DNA of 64,000 nucleotides, from contig CM034127.1 of NCBI GenBank assembly GCA_019914995.1, forward strand, positions 124,001 to 188,000. The letters are read 5' to 3'. How positions within the stretch are numbered: the stretch's first letter is position 1; each line of letters begins with the position of its first letter. The DNA comes from Acanthochlamys bracteata (taxonomy: Eukaryota > Streptophyta > Magnoliopsida > Pandanales > Velloziaceae). A program made the translations under genes and the position numbers. The notes beneath the pieces were generated by a model. That model saw only the letters and a list, made by a program, of their open reading frames with translations, had not been told where the DNA came from and made no database searches. Shown one piece after another: positions 25,301 through 35,627 of this stretch.

Positions 25301-25851
25301 TTATTTTTTCAGCCTTATTATCTACGCACATAAAAGAAATATGTGACCAAAAATGTTCCATGTCTACAAATACTTAACTAATGAACCTACACGTTTGACG
25401 CAATTCATATGATTAGTTAAAACTTGTACCTCAATTAAAAACAGGACAAGGCCGAAACTAATAAAAGAGCAACGCTTTAATTAGTTGATCAATCAATATT
25501 GCACGGGGACGATGGTCTGAGAAAGGTCCTTAATTGTACCATCCCATGCATGCACACATTCAAAAAGCTCTGCGATTTTGTGAATTCCGTCACCGGACGA
25601 CGATGTAGTGGCATTTCTTAATTGAAGTCGTCATCAATTATGTTGTTGCTTGGTCCATAACACTAGAGATGGAAATTAACAACGGACCCATTCCATTTCT
25701 TCATTTCTTTCTTAACTATATTAATATCTACAAACAAGCAAACTCATAACCTTGATTCATATGATTTAATTATAATTTTCTGAGCAGAATAATGTATATA
25801 AAGTTGATGATGATCAAATAATTAATATACTAAACGCAAACAATCTACATA
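19326..25851. other. Repeat-rich spacer within the BAHD cluster
   Basis: About 6.5 kb without a recognisable gene. AT-rich stretches (19390-20230, 22640-23200, 24200-25140) contain MITE-like ends. 20240-22330 is less AT-rich with intron/exon-like texture, but no frame matches a known family. 23600-24200 resembles a degraded transposon (a phrase like gagatttatgtagaaaa is common near plant repeats), though I cannot classify it. Confidence 0.45.
24752..25171. mobile_element. MITE-like element (gcgtttgg ends)
   Basis: The left end reads gtGCGTTTGGtgtg; the right end, reverse complemented, reads ggggTGTTTGGct. The interior is very AT-rich with long poly-A/T blocks. Ends are approximate and no target duplication is certain. 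Confidence 0.45.
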
Positions 25852-27246
25852 CTACAACGACGACATTAAGAGTGGAGTAGCATTTGTTGTTTCCTTCTGC
25901 TCACTTGTCAATCTCTCGATCTCTGCCGCGAACCTCTGCATCGCCGGTGCCGGCATAAACACCGGCACAACGACCCCACTAACTCCTTCGGAATTCTTAG
26001 ACGGCACGTAGAAGCTTGCCAACCCTGGAACGGGCCCAACACCTGCAGTTGCTGGACCGCCGTATACTCCCCGGCCCCAACCGAAGTCCAGTTTATGGAA
26101 TCCGGCTCTTGTTACGTCTGAGACAAGGTAAGCTCCGGTAACGTTGAAATGGGGACGCCCATGCAACACCATCGTGTCCGCGACCGACTGCATGTACTCC
26201 TGATTGACTTCACTCTTGGCTTTCTTGATCAGCTCCAACGCGTACCCAACTGGTTTGCTACAGAGTTCTCCAGCGTTCGATACGGCGGAGGGGAACACGA
26301 AGGTGTTGCCGTAGTATCCCTCCGGCACGGGAGGGTTTACTAGCTTTCCCCTTCCGCTTACGATGCAAATCATCCGGACATTTTCATTCGGGTTTATCTC
26401 CAAGGCGATCGTCCGGCTTCGCCATATGCATGCGGTGAGGATCTCGAATGTCGAACAGTTGTTACGAAGGTACGGCGGCAAGTGGCTCTTGAGAGCAGAA
26501 GTCTCCGCTGGACCGAAAAAGAAGGATCGGTGAACCATATCGACGGGGACAGGTGGAGGTGGCTGTAATGGAGTGCCGATGTTGTCGTACTCCTTCATGA
26601 TGCATGAAGGATTTGGTCGTGGAGGTGATCGAGCGAACAGGAATTCACGGGCCCATACGGGCATTATGGCTGGAACAGTTTCACCGCGTGCGAAATCGGC
26701 AATCGCAGACATGAACTGCACAAGACCTTGTGCGTCGGACATGGTGTGGTTGAGTCTTAAGGCGAAGATGAAGCCGCCGCAGAGCAATCGAGTAACCTGG
26801 ATGAGAACGAGAGGGCAGTCAGTGACGCCGTCCGATCCTTCGACGTTGAAGAGCAGTTCATCCAGACATGGGAACGGCGGCTGCAACGCGTCTCCGAATT
26901 GCTCGAGACGAACATTGGCATCGGCTTCGATGAACAACACACCTTCTCCGTTGCAGTCGACGACCAGCTTTCTGTCCGGCATGATTTCTCGAAGCCGTCC
27001 GGCCAAAGGGTAGTAGTGCACCAAAGCTTTCGCTAGCGCATCACGTATGACTTCAACCGGATTTCTTCCGAGCATGGACGGATTCTGGCGGTAGACGTGG
27101 ATCACCGGAATGTGAAACCGAAGACCCTCTTGGTCGTCGATGTCGGATAGAGGAAGAAACTCTCGGGGCCTCGGCTTCGCCGGAGTCACAAGTACAGGAT
27201 TCTTTCTTCGTACCGGGAAATTTAGCGGAGAAGCTGAAGCTGCCAT
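25852..27246 (-). CDS. BAHD acyltransferase, single exon, intact
   Basis: An uninterrupted 464-residue frame from ATG 27246 (MAASASPLNFPVRRKNP); an in-frame TTG five codons upstream is ignored. The motif order is that of the family: YYPLAGRL near residue 80, catalytic HTMSDA (His167 and Asp171, with Ala in place of the usual Gly after Asp), and DFGWGRG from residue 387. HTMSDA is common among benzyl-alcohol benzoyltransferase and fruit alcohol acyltransferase-like members, so volatile ester formation from an alcohol and acyl-CoA is a reasonable inference; the actual substrate is unknown. Unlike its neighbour at 13957-16807 it has no intron, although VLIQ/VTRL spans exactly the position of that intron. 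TATATAAATAG lies about 115 bp upstream. Confidence 0.95.
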   Translation of the reverse strand: MAASASPLNFPVRRKNPVLVTPAKPRPREFLPLSDIDDQEGLRFHIPVIHVYRQNPSMLGRNPVEVIRDALAKALVHYYPLAGRLREIMPDRKLVVDCNGEGVLFIEADANVRLEQFGDALQPPFPCLDELLFNVEGSDGVTDCPLVLIQVTRLLCGGFIFALRLNHTMSDAQGLVQFMSAIADFARGETVPAIMPVWAREFLFARSPPRPNPSCIMKEYDNIGTPLQPPPPVPVDMVHRSFFFGPAETSALKSHLPPYLRNNCSTFEILTACIWRSRTIALEINPNENVRMICIVSGRGKLVNPPVPEGYYGNTFVFPSAVSNAGELCSKPVGYALELIKKAKSEVNQEYMQSVADTMVLHGRPHFNVTGAYLVSDVTRAGFHKLDFGWGRGVYGGPATAGVGPVPGLASFYVPSKNSEGVSGVVVPVFMPAPAMQRFAAEIERLTSEQKETTNATPLLMSSL

Positions 27247-27357
27247 GGAATGATTGACCAAGTCTAGTCTTGTTCTTGTAGTTCTAATGCAACAACAAAG
27301 AAATAAATGCTTGTTAATTGTTGTTGTTGTATGAAGAATAAAGTGAATCGATTGGCG

Positions 27358-27370
27358 CTATTTATATAGA
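27358..27370 (-). promoter_or_regulatory. TATA box of the intronless BAHD gene
   Basis: On the minus strand the sequence reads TATATAAATAGC, 112-124 bp upstream of the ATG at 27246. It is the only strong TATA motif in the proximal upstream region. Confidence 0.6.
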
Positions 27371-27379
27371 TAGATATAG

Positions 27380-29620
27380 GGGATTGTAATTAATTGGTGG
27401 AGCAAGTGGATTAAGGGAATGCGGGTGAGCTGCAGAGGTAGCGGGGTCAAGTTGGTCGTTGGTCTTAAAATTTGAATCGGAATATTATTACTTGAGAGTT
27501 TGGTGAGAAGACAGAAGTGTAAGTTTCAAGCATAAACAAAAGACTGAAATCATAAACAATGAAGTCTTCCTCTTTCTACTATATTTTCTTCAGTGGTTAA
27601 ATTCTTGGAAATTAGACGGAAATATTAGTTTCATGTAAAAACAACTTGTTTTCTTAATTTAATTGGGTCGACGTTGAAATGGGTACAGAGAGGACCTTTT
27701 CTTGTTAAGTCTTTCACAAGTCTAACAGAGTTGATATGCTTTTACATGGAATCTACTTGGAAAATTTATCGGTCCAAAGTTTCAAATAATTTATTTACAA
27801 GTAATCGAGCGTTCAACGCTAAAATACTATTTTTTATTAAAAAACAATATCATGAAATATTTGCAACAGTTTCTTATTCGTATTAAACAAACTTTTTATA
27901 CTTTAAACTAATGTTAAAATTGTCAGCAATAAATATTCGGAGTATTGATAAATTTTATCCCAAAAATAAAGAAAACTGATGTTGAAAGTAAGAATAGATA
28001 GATTTTATTGGTTAGGCTTTTGAAATCTCAAAATTATAAAAAGACTAGGAACAGTTGGAAGAGTCTTACTGACTATTCAATACATTTCAGAATTGTCAAA
28101 ATTGCATGCATGTCAAAGTCAATGAGACTACTGTTTAATTAATGTATATTTTAAACACTTAACAGAAGATTAGGTTCTAATAATCTTCTGTTTGGCCCCA
28201 ACTCCAAAATTGTCAAAAACAGAAGATTAGGTTCTAATAATCTTCTGTTTGACCCCAACGCCAAAGTTGTCAAAAGTTAAAAAGAAACGAAGAGAAGAGG
28301 CACAACAAGAGTTCTACCATTTTCTGTTTATTAGTTTATGTGAGTTGATAAGCTTGCCTTCCACAATAGATGTAGGCCCACTAAAAATTTGAATTGCTCA
28401 ATTTTTTTGTGATCCTTCTTCTGCAGTTGTTCATCTCTCTAGTGCATAGTTATAAAATCCGATCCGACAATTGATCCGAATTTTTGTCCGAATTACGGAT
28501 CACGGGTAAGTAATATTGTTCAAAACATCAGTCCATACAACAATTTGTATAACACATACCAGCAGTTTAAAACTAAAAGGCAGCGCCAGAGATAACCAAC
28601 AACGTATTCCAAAATGTGGTCAATACTCAAATGAATTGTATTTTATACTAGCAGTCTACAACCACGTTCTCCACTCTCACTTTTTTATATAGCTATTATG
28701 CAGATTTTAATATTATGATATCCTAAGAAAACTAACAACAACATTCTCTATAATAAATGAGACAAATCCTACAGACTAAGCAAATCCTCATTCCAAGTTA
28801 GAATGCAATAAGAAAAAAAAGCCATGGCAAAAGATACCAACAGCCATGACTGAACTAATCACTAAAACACTTCCTGAGACAATGTTTCTTGAATTCAGCA
28901 ACGGTGAAGGAGCAGCACCTGAACCAGAGGTAATGGCAAATTCATAACTTCAATTATCAACCTTATTTCTTTCTTGCAGTGCTTTTAATCACTGCTAGCA
29001 AAGTAGCAGAATCCTGACCTGTCTAACAATAGCAAAGGCCTTCCATCTGTGAACACCGAATCGCTTCCACATTAATTGCAGTGATAGTAAACCGTTTTCT
29101 CAACTTTCACCATTGAATCATTCTTATATTCAAACACTGAAAACTTAAAATGTAAGTGATTAGAACAAGTATTTCATGCATGCAAATTATGGGAACATGT
29201 TAAAAAGACAGAGAAAAAAATTACTGGTGATAGTCTCCAATAAAAAAATTGATCTTGCTAGGCCACTATCGGTAGAAATCAACTTGATCCTTCTCAGGAA
29301 TCTTGCAACATTCTCTATCGTCGACATTATAAACGCTCGTTGTTCCTGTAGCATCATCGAACGACAGTGAAGAAAAAGAACAGAACCAGCACAGATAAAG
29401 ATGCCATAAAGGAGCAGAAAATTTTCCTTCTTCTTGATTTCAAGTAATGCAAACTCTGATCACATACAAAGAAAGAAATTGTTTGAAAATGGAAGTGTTG
29501 TAGTTCATGTATATAGAATTGCGAACGGATGTGTCGATTAATAAAACAGTTATTTTGAAGGTATAGTTTCGTCTCGAACAAAGAACACTGAGAGTGGAGG
29601 ACTTGCCGAATAAAGTATTA
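27380..29620. other. Spacer between BAHD cluster and dehydrin relic
   Basis: AT-rich spacer with no gene. It contains the tandem hairpin repeat at 28162-28275. Near 28450-28510 there is a stretch rich in gatccga motifs that partly recurs near 30170-30220, beyond the dehydrin relic. Confidence 0.5.
28162..28275. repeat. Two-unit 57-bp tandem repeat, each with a perfect hairpin
   Basis: Units 28162-28218 and 28219-28275 are nearly identical. Each starts with a palindrome: cagaagatta, an 8-nt loop, then taatcttctg, a perfect 10-bp stem (28163-28190 and 28220-28247). Each then continues with tttgRccccaacKccaaa and ttgtcaaa. Confidence 0.85.
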
Positions 29621-29625
29621 CAGAG

Positions 29626-29990
29626 TCATGTGGTCACTGGGTCCTTCTTCTTGCCCGGCATCTTCTTCTTGATCTTATCCTTTACGCCCTTCTTCCTCCT
29701 ATCTCCTTCTCCATCACTTTCCTGCATTATAGTCATTCATACACTAAAGTTCAGAATTTTGTCCTTTCCACCGATATCAAAATTTCAAAAAATGAAAAAA
29801 GATAAGAACTTATAGAGCTGCTAGAGATAGAGCTACTGGATCGGTGAAGCTTCCCACCAAGCTTCTCGTCTAGACCTTTCATCTCGGGATGATGTGAGCA
29901 CCGTAGCCAGCTTTGGCCGGAGCACCATAAGCTCCGTGCTGTTGCTGCTCGTACACATGGTTGTCGTACTCTAGTAGGGAGTGGTATCTA
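29626..29990 (-). pseudogene. Dehydrin (YSK-type) relic
   Basis: Dehydrins are disordered desiccation-stress proteins. On the minus strand a Y-segment-like EYDNHVYEQQQHGAYGAP leads to GYGAH. One frame over it continues HPEMKGLDEKLGGKLHRSS and the Ser run SSSISSSSI (S-segment). A second exon (29626-29721, acceptor gcag) reads ESDGEGDRRKKGVKDKIKKK and MPGKKK (one K-segment) and then stops. Breaks seen: a 1- or 2-nt frame disruption at CACATCATCCC (about 29887-29897); no ATG between the Y-segment and an upstream in-frame TAA; and the only nearby donor (ATAA/gttctt) does not keep the K-segment frame. Family and order of segments are clear; function is very unlikely. Confidence 0.82.
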
Positions 29991-30328
29991 GTCCGAGAAA
30001 AAATTTAGCCGTGAGAAGAGCTCGTCGGAAAACACGGACGAGCTCGTCGGAGCACCGGAGAGAAGAAGTACAACGAAATCGAATTAGGAATTTAGAATTC
30101 AATTGAACCGGAAAAGTATAAGGTTTAGATTTTTATTAAAACTTTTTTTATAATATCAAAGCAGTTTGACTCGGATCGGACGGATAATGTGGATCATAAT
30201 AGATCGGGATTGGTCGAAACGGATCGATAATCTAAATGATTTATTTGTAAATCTACAGTAGTCTGTCTTCTAAATTGACGATTTTTGAATTGATTACGGT
30301 TCGGTTCGAATTTGTTAATTATATTTTA

Positions 30329-30563
30329 GTGGCATTTGAAAGTACTTTTAAGATGAAATATTTTAAAATAAAAAATAGTTTTATTTATATTTTGAGAAAT
30401 AATTATAGTTTTTGATTAAAAAATAAATAATAATAAAATTTTATTACATAATTATATATTTTTAAAATTTTAAATAATTTTTATATAATATTATAAAAAT
30501 TTATTGACAAAGATAAAATAAAAATATTTTTTTTAGAACTTGAAAAAAAAATCCCAAATGCTC
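30329..30563. mobile_element. MITE-like AT-rich unit
   Basis: The ends tggcatttgaaag and, reverse complemented, gagcatttgggat flank an AT-rich core that resembles other cores in this window. Boundaries are approximate. Confidence 0.4.
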
Positions 30564-30610
30564 ATATTTATCAATCAAGTGTCATGTATATATAGATATT
30601 ATGTAAATTT

Positions 30611-30652
30611 CATATATATATATATATTATTATTATTATTATTATTATTATT
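30611..30652. repeat. (AT)n(ATT)n microsatellite
   Basis: About seven AT units run straight into about eight ATT units. Confidence 0.9.
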
Positions 30653-32393
30653 TTAGATGTATATTAGTACACATTAATTTATATAAAATAAGTAGAAATA
30701 CATAAATAAATATAAAAAATTAAATGAAATTTAAACTTTACATTTAAGTACTTTCTTTTTAATATTTTAATTCAATAAATTTGGTATAAAGTAAAAAAAA
30801 CAAGGACATAATGAATGACTCGATGTATATATTCCGTTTGAATTCCGACTTCAAATTCGAATACCCCAAAAAGTTTTTGAAGTCAAATTCTACTCAGATA
30901 CAGTTGAGTTGAATTGAAATTTAAAAAAGAAATTGAAAAGGGAAACAAGTGCACATGCAGGGCAACGCCAGGCCCAAATAATGGGCCTTCTAAGGAAACT
31001 TGTTGTGTAACAATTTTTTTTTAACACAAAAATCCACACACGCAACACCCCTACTTGATATATAGCTTATTATAGACTTGTCGTCAGTTATCCGACTGTA
31101 GAGCTACTCCATCAGTCGTGCATTTACTTCACTGAAATTACCACGGTCAGTGTTTTAATGCCGAAGTTTTTGCATTCACAAAAAAAAAAAAAGTTTACCG
31201 TATGTCTTTCTGCAATATTACATTATTTAAAAACATTACTCGCTAGCTAGTCGGTATGTACTCAAGATACCAACAAACACAGTAATAAAAGCGTGACAAA
31301 CGAACTCATCAACCATTGCAATTTACTAGTAAGTAATGCCTCTTTTCTTTCTCTTTTTCGAAAGAAAAATAAAAGACTCCATTTTCCGTTTCAAATTTTC
31401 TTCTTAACTTCTTTTTTGCGCTTTCAACACTTGCCTCGGATGTTCTGATTAGTAATCTTGTCTTATTCAAGCTAACTTCACTTCAATCCTCTCTCTATCT
31501 TTCTACTTCATTTCATTTTGATGTGAGTCGGGAGGAAAACACAGCCTGCTGGTAACTGAGCTTTCTTTCTTTTTGTCCTTTCCAATTTCAAATTTTATTT
31601 TTCTTTAATTCTCTCATAATTCCTTCCATTTCTTTCCAGTTCCAATTTTCTCATATTTCTTTCTAATTTCAATTTGTATTTCTGTTTAATTTTTAATTTG
31701 TAAATTTTTTTAGTTTTCTCATATTTGTATTGTTTTTCTTTCCAATTTCAATTTGTTGGAAAAAATCATTCTTTTGTGTTTCTGACTCTCTGCACTTGAA
31801 AAGATTTCAAGACATTGCTAGAGCATTTGGTTCGCTAACAAGTAGTAAATAAGATTTTTGTTTTTTCGTTGTTCTTGTTTCGTATGGAAATTTTCTGAGA
31901 AGATAAGTTTTTTGAGTTTGTGGGTTTGGTTGTGTTTTCTGATATTTTCTATTTGGAGATTCAAACGTTTTGTTTGAAACATTTTGAATGCTTCTTTTTA
32001 TTTTAAGAGCCTCCCCTTTTTGCTTTCCCTAGTTTAATTGTTTCCTTAGTAAATTTCATTTTTCTGTTCCTCAAAACTTTTTCTTTCTGTTTTAGAGCAC
32101 TTTCTGCAACTCATCCAGGCTCATTACATAGAGATTCCAAAAGATACACTGATAAATTCATGTTTTTAGTCTAGAGTTTCACACTTTGCCTTCGCTTTCT
32201 GAAAAGATCTTTATTTTTTCAAAAGTTAAAAATGAAATCTTTTCTTACTTTTTGAATCAAAACTGTTACCTTTTCCACTGCTCATATAACCTGTTTCAAA
32301 ATGCTTACTTTCTTTTGTTCTTCTACAGGAATATCTCAAAACTTCGAATTTTTTAAATAGATCGATTGATTGGTCAATCAAATAGAACCGATA

Positions 32394-35300
32394 ATGAGGA
32401 GATTGGTTTGCTGCCGCCGGCGAACAAAAGATTTCAGCGTCGATTTCGAGGAGAGCCAAAGTACGTGTTAGCAAATCATCGTCAATCTTTTTCTGCTTCA
32501 AAAGTTCTACTGCAAATTGAAATCTTTTTAAGGATCTGTTCTTGCAAAATGTGATACTTATAATAATGAAGTCAATTGAACTATTAGACTGAGATTTAAT
32601 GGAAGCGAATGCCTAATTCCAATGGGCAGCACATACCTTGTTTGTTGGAACAAGGGACAAGAGTTTCAGCTGAAAATAGGTCGCCGTTCGCAGTTTCTGT
32701 CCAGCATATATGGCGGATACTTTGTGTTCGACAGTAGCTGTTTGGTGGATGAGATAGACAAGTAAATTGAGTGATGAAGAATTCTGTAGGGACTTTCTGT
32801 AGGTGTGGTAGATGTAGAGGAGTAAATGCGTACAACGAGCGAGTCTTCGTTCCTTTTATTCAGACTTGTCAGAAAACACGTACATGAGTAATGGTGGTGC
32901 CATGTTGCTGCTGTGCGAATTGCAATAGTTTTTTATTTAATACTTTCTATTTATGTCTGTTCGTTTTTAGATGTAGAAACTTTGTTAATTGATTAAACAA
33001 GCTCTTAAATCGTTGACATCAAACACTGATTTTTGGTTAGCTTTAGGACTAAAGTTAATTGCTTTTCTTGATGCCTTTGCCAACTGTTGGAGAACTTTGA
33101 ATATCTGTCCAAATTGTGCAGATCTTTTGGTCCAGATCACAACCAATTTGAAACTTGGAAGCTGGTTTAAAATCCAATATGAGTAAATTCTGGTCTAGGA
33201 AAGATTAATCTGGTTGCATTTGGTGTCCTAGCAGCATCAAAATAATTGGTAGCAAGGTCTTCGAGCTTGAACAGACAAGTGTTTGTATTCACATATGTTG
33301 ATCTAGAAGCTTCTTGAATATTTAGATTGCATATGTTCCATTGAAATTAAAATCTTAGAAAATACTTATGGGGTAGGCTGCCATCTTGAAGTTTTGAAGT
33401 ACCACTGATAACTGTAAGCATTTGCAAGCAGGTTGTTTTTGTTTGTGGTGTCTAGGTTGTATGCCATACAACATAAACTAGCACTTCACTTTTTGGTCCA
33501 CCAAGGAAAACATAATGTGCGTCAATAATGCAGGGATTGTGTCATATAATGGCCTCGAGAGTCGTATACTCGACAGCTGCTCCTACGAAAATGCTAATAG
33601 AATTAGCATAGAAGCCGATGGTTGTGCAGCCACTGAGTCCATGGGGGAAGATGCGTCAAGCTGTTCTTCATCCAGCAAGGATGCCTTCGGTTCTTCTTTT
33701 TCCTCGCAATATATGGCGTCGAGCAAGCAGGAAGATGAACTACCACAGCTTGATGAATGGGAAACTCTGAACAGCCTTGGCCAATTATGTGCAAAGGGCA
33801 AGGCACCAATTGTATATACCATGGAAGCCTCTGACATTGAGTCAATGAAAGAGAAATTCGCAAGATTGTTGCTAGGTGATGATGTATCTGGTGGAGCCAG
33901 AGGGATGAGCACTGCTCTGGCACTGTCCAATGCTATCACAAACCTTTCTGGTAACTTCTCAATTTGAAGTTATGTGGTTGTTAGCTTATATCTAATCAGA
34001 AATTTCCTTGTGTGGTACTAGACATGGCTTATTTTATCAATTACTTCATGTTGTTCCAGCATCTGTGTTTGGTGAATTATGGAAGTTGGAACCTTTGTCT
34101 GATAATAAGAAGGGCAGATGGCGGAAGGAGATGGATTGGCTTCTCTATCCTACAAATTACATGATTGAATTGGTGCCTGCGAAACAAAGCGGTGCCAATG
34201 GCCGGACATTAGAGGTATAGGTTTGCAATGTCATCAATCTTCAGTAGCCAGCTTTCTCTTTGCTTCTTTTGCCTACCACTTTTTTCTTCCATTTTTCAAT
34301 TTGCAGATAATGACACCTAAAGCCCGTTGCGATGTTCACACTATTCTTCCTGCACTTCAAAAGCTTGATGCAATGCTTCTAGTGAGTTTTGTGATTTTCT
34401 TCCAATTCTGAAATTTCATGATTTCTTGCAGTTGCTAATAGGAAACTACATGGTACCTGAAAATCACTGCAGGAAGTATTAGATTCGATGGTAGAAACGG
34501 AGTTTTACTATGATGAAATGGGCAGCAGAGCTGAAGGCAGGAGTCGAGATGGCCCAAGGTTAAGTATGAAATGGTGGCTACCTTCTCCCCGTGTTCCTGA
34601 TGCAGGGCTTTCCACTGCCCAACGTAAAAGGCTCGGTTTCCAAGCGAGGCTGGTTCATCAAGTTCTGAAAGCTGCAAAATCTATCAATGAACAAATTCTT
34701 CTCCAAATGCAGATACCGCCTGCCGTAAAAGTTGCTCTTCCAAAGGTAAGCAGCTGTTCAAGGCGCGTATCAGTCACAACTCAATGTATTGTATTTGAGC
34801 GCAACGTGTTTGGCTATGATTTGTTGGTTGCAGACGGGGAAGACGAGCCTGGGCGAGGTAATGTACCATGCTCTAACTGCAGAATCCATAACAGTGGAGG
34901 AAATAATGCTCTCGCTTGATTTGAAAACCGAGCATTCTGTCCTCGAGACTGTGAACCGTTTGGAGGGTGCGGTTTTCGCTTGGAAACAGAAGTTAATGGA
35001 AGAAAGTGAAAAGAGATCACCGATCAGGTATCCTTGGTACTTCGTGAGAGACATTGGTGGGGATATTGAAAGAATAGAATTTGCTCTAGAAAAAGCAGAA
35101 GTTCTCTTAAGGCTTCTAAAGTATAGGTTCCCAAACCTTCCTCAAACGTTCATCGATGTCACTAAAGTCCAATACAACAAGGTAAATTATAGCATATCGA
35201 AGTATCATCTTGATCACCTCATTGATTTAGTGTTCATTGATTTTATGTTTGGATGAAGGATATCGGGCATTCGATTGTGGAAGCGTATTCGAGAGTCATT

Positions 35301-35627
35301 GTCAACCTGGCATTCAGCATACTGTCGAGGATAGGCGATATTCTCCAAGAAGATGACTTGAAGAAGCCTAGCACTCCAATTGCTAACCTTAAGTTTGATT
35401 TTTCCTCGGAAGTCTATCTTGCAGGGATTACGGAGACTCCACCAGGTCACATTAGGCGCTCTCTCATTGAGCAGATGAACATGGTCGATGGCCGGCATTG
35501 CAACTTCATTGCAGCCACCAAAAAGGAGCTGAAGCATTGCACTGAGGAAGCTAAGAAACTTGGGGCGCCAGGGTTGGTCAGCCCTCTTCGGTCTAGAGGA
35601 ATTATGCTGTGGAAAAGAAGAAGCTGA
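32394..35627 (+). CDS. Rop guanine nucleotide exchange factor (PRONE domain RopGEF)
   Basis: RopGEFs activate plant Rho (ROP) GTPases at the plasma membrane, controlling polar growth and receptor-kinase signalling. Seven exons join in frame: 32394-32460, 33534-33950, 34060-34214, 34307-34381, 34473-34745, 34834-35181, 35259-35627, giving 567 residues. The tiny first exon encodes [20 protein letters not shown], and codon 23 is split by the 1.07-kb intron. Exon 2 starts [14 protein letters not shown] and has a Ser-rich variable segment. The PRONE domain begins near residue 123 ([17 protein letters not shown]) and includes [48 protein letters not shown] and [20 protein letters not shown]. It ends around residue 500, followed by a short tail ([11 protein letters not shown]). 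The first-exon start is preferred over ATG 33515, which lies before the acceptor. The N-terminus resembles members with a basic, Cys-containing head. Upstream is a pyrimidine-rich leader. Confidence 0.95.

Larger units (their letters stand above)
30010..32393. other. Spacer and RopGEF leader
   Basis: 30100-30800 is AT-rich with a MITE-like unit and an (AT)n(ATT)n microsatellite. 31300-32393 is pyrimidine-rich and probably the 5' UTR of the RopGEF gene. A leader intron from about 31551 (donor gtaactgag) to 32329 (ttctacag) fits but is not proven. Confidence 0.45.

Noticed and set aside
33515-33533. ATG 33515 as the RopGEF start
   Set aside because: It lies before the acceptor aataatgcag. The upstream exon 32394-32460 joins in frame and gives a family-like N-terminus.
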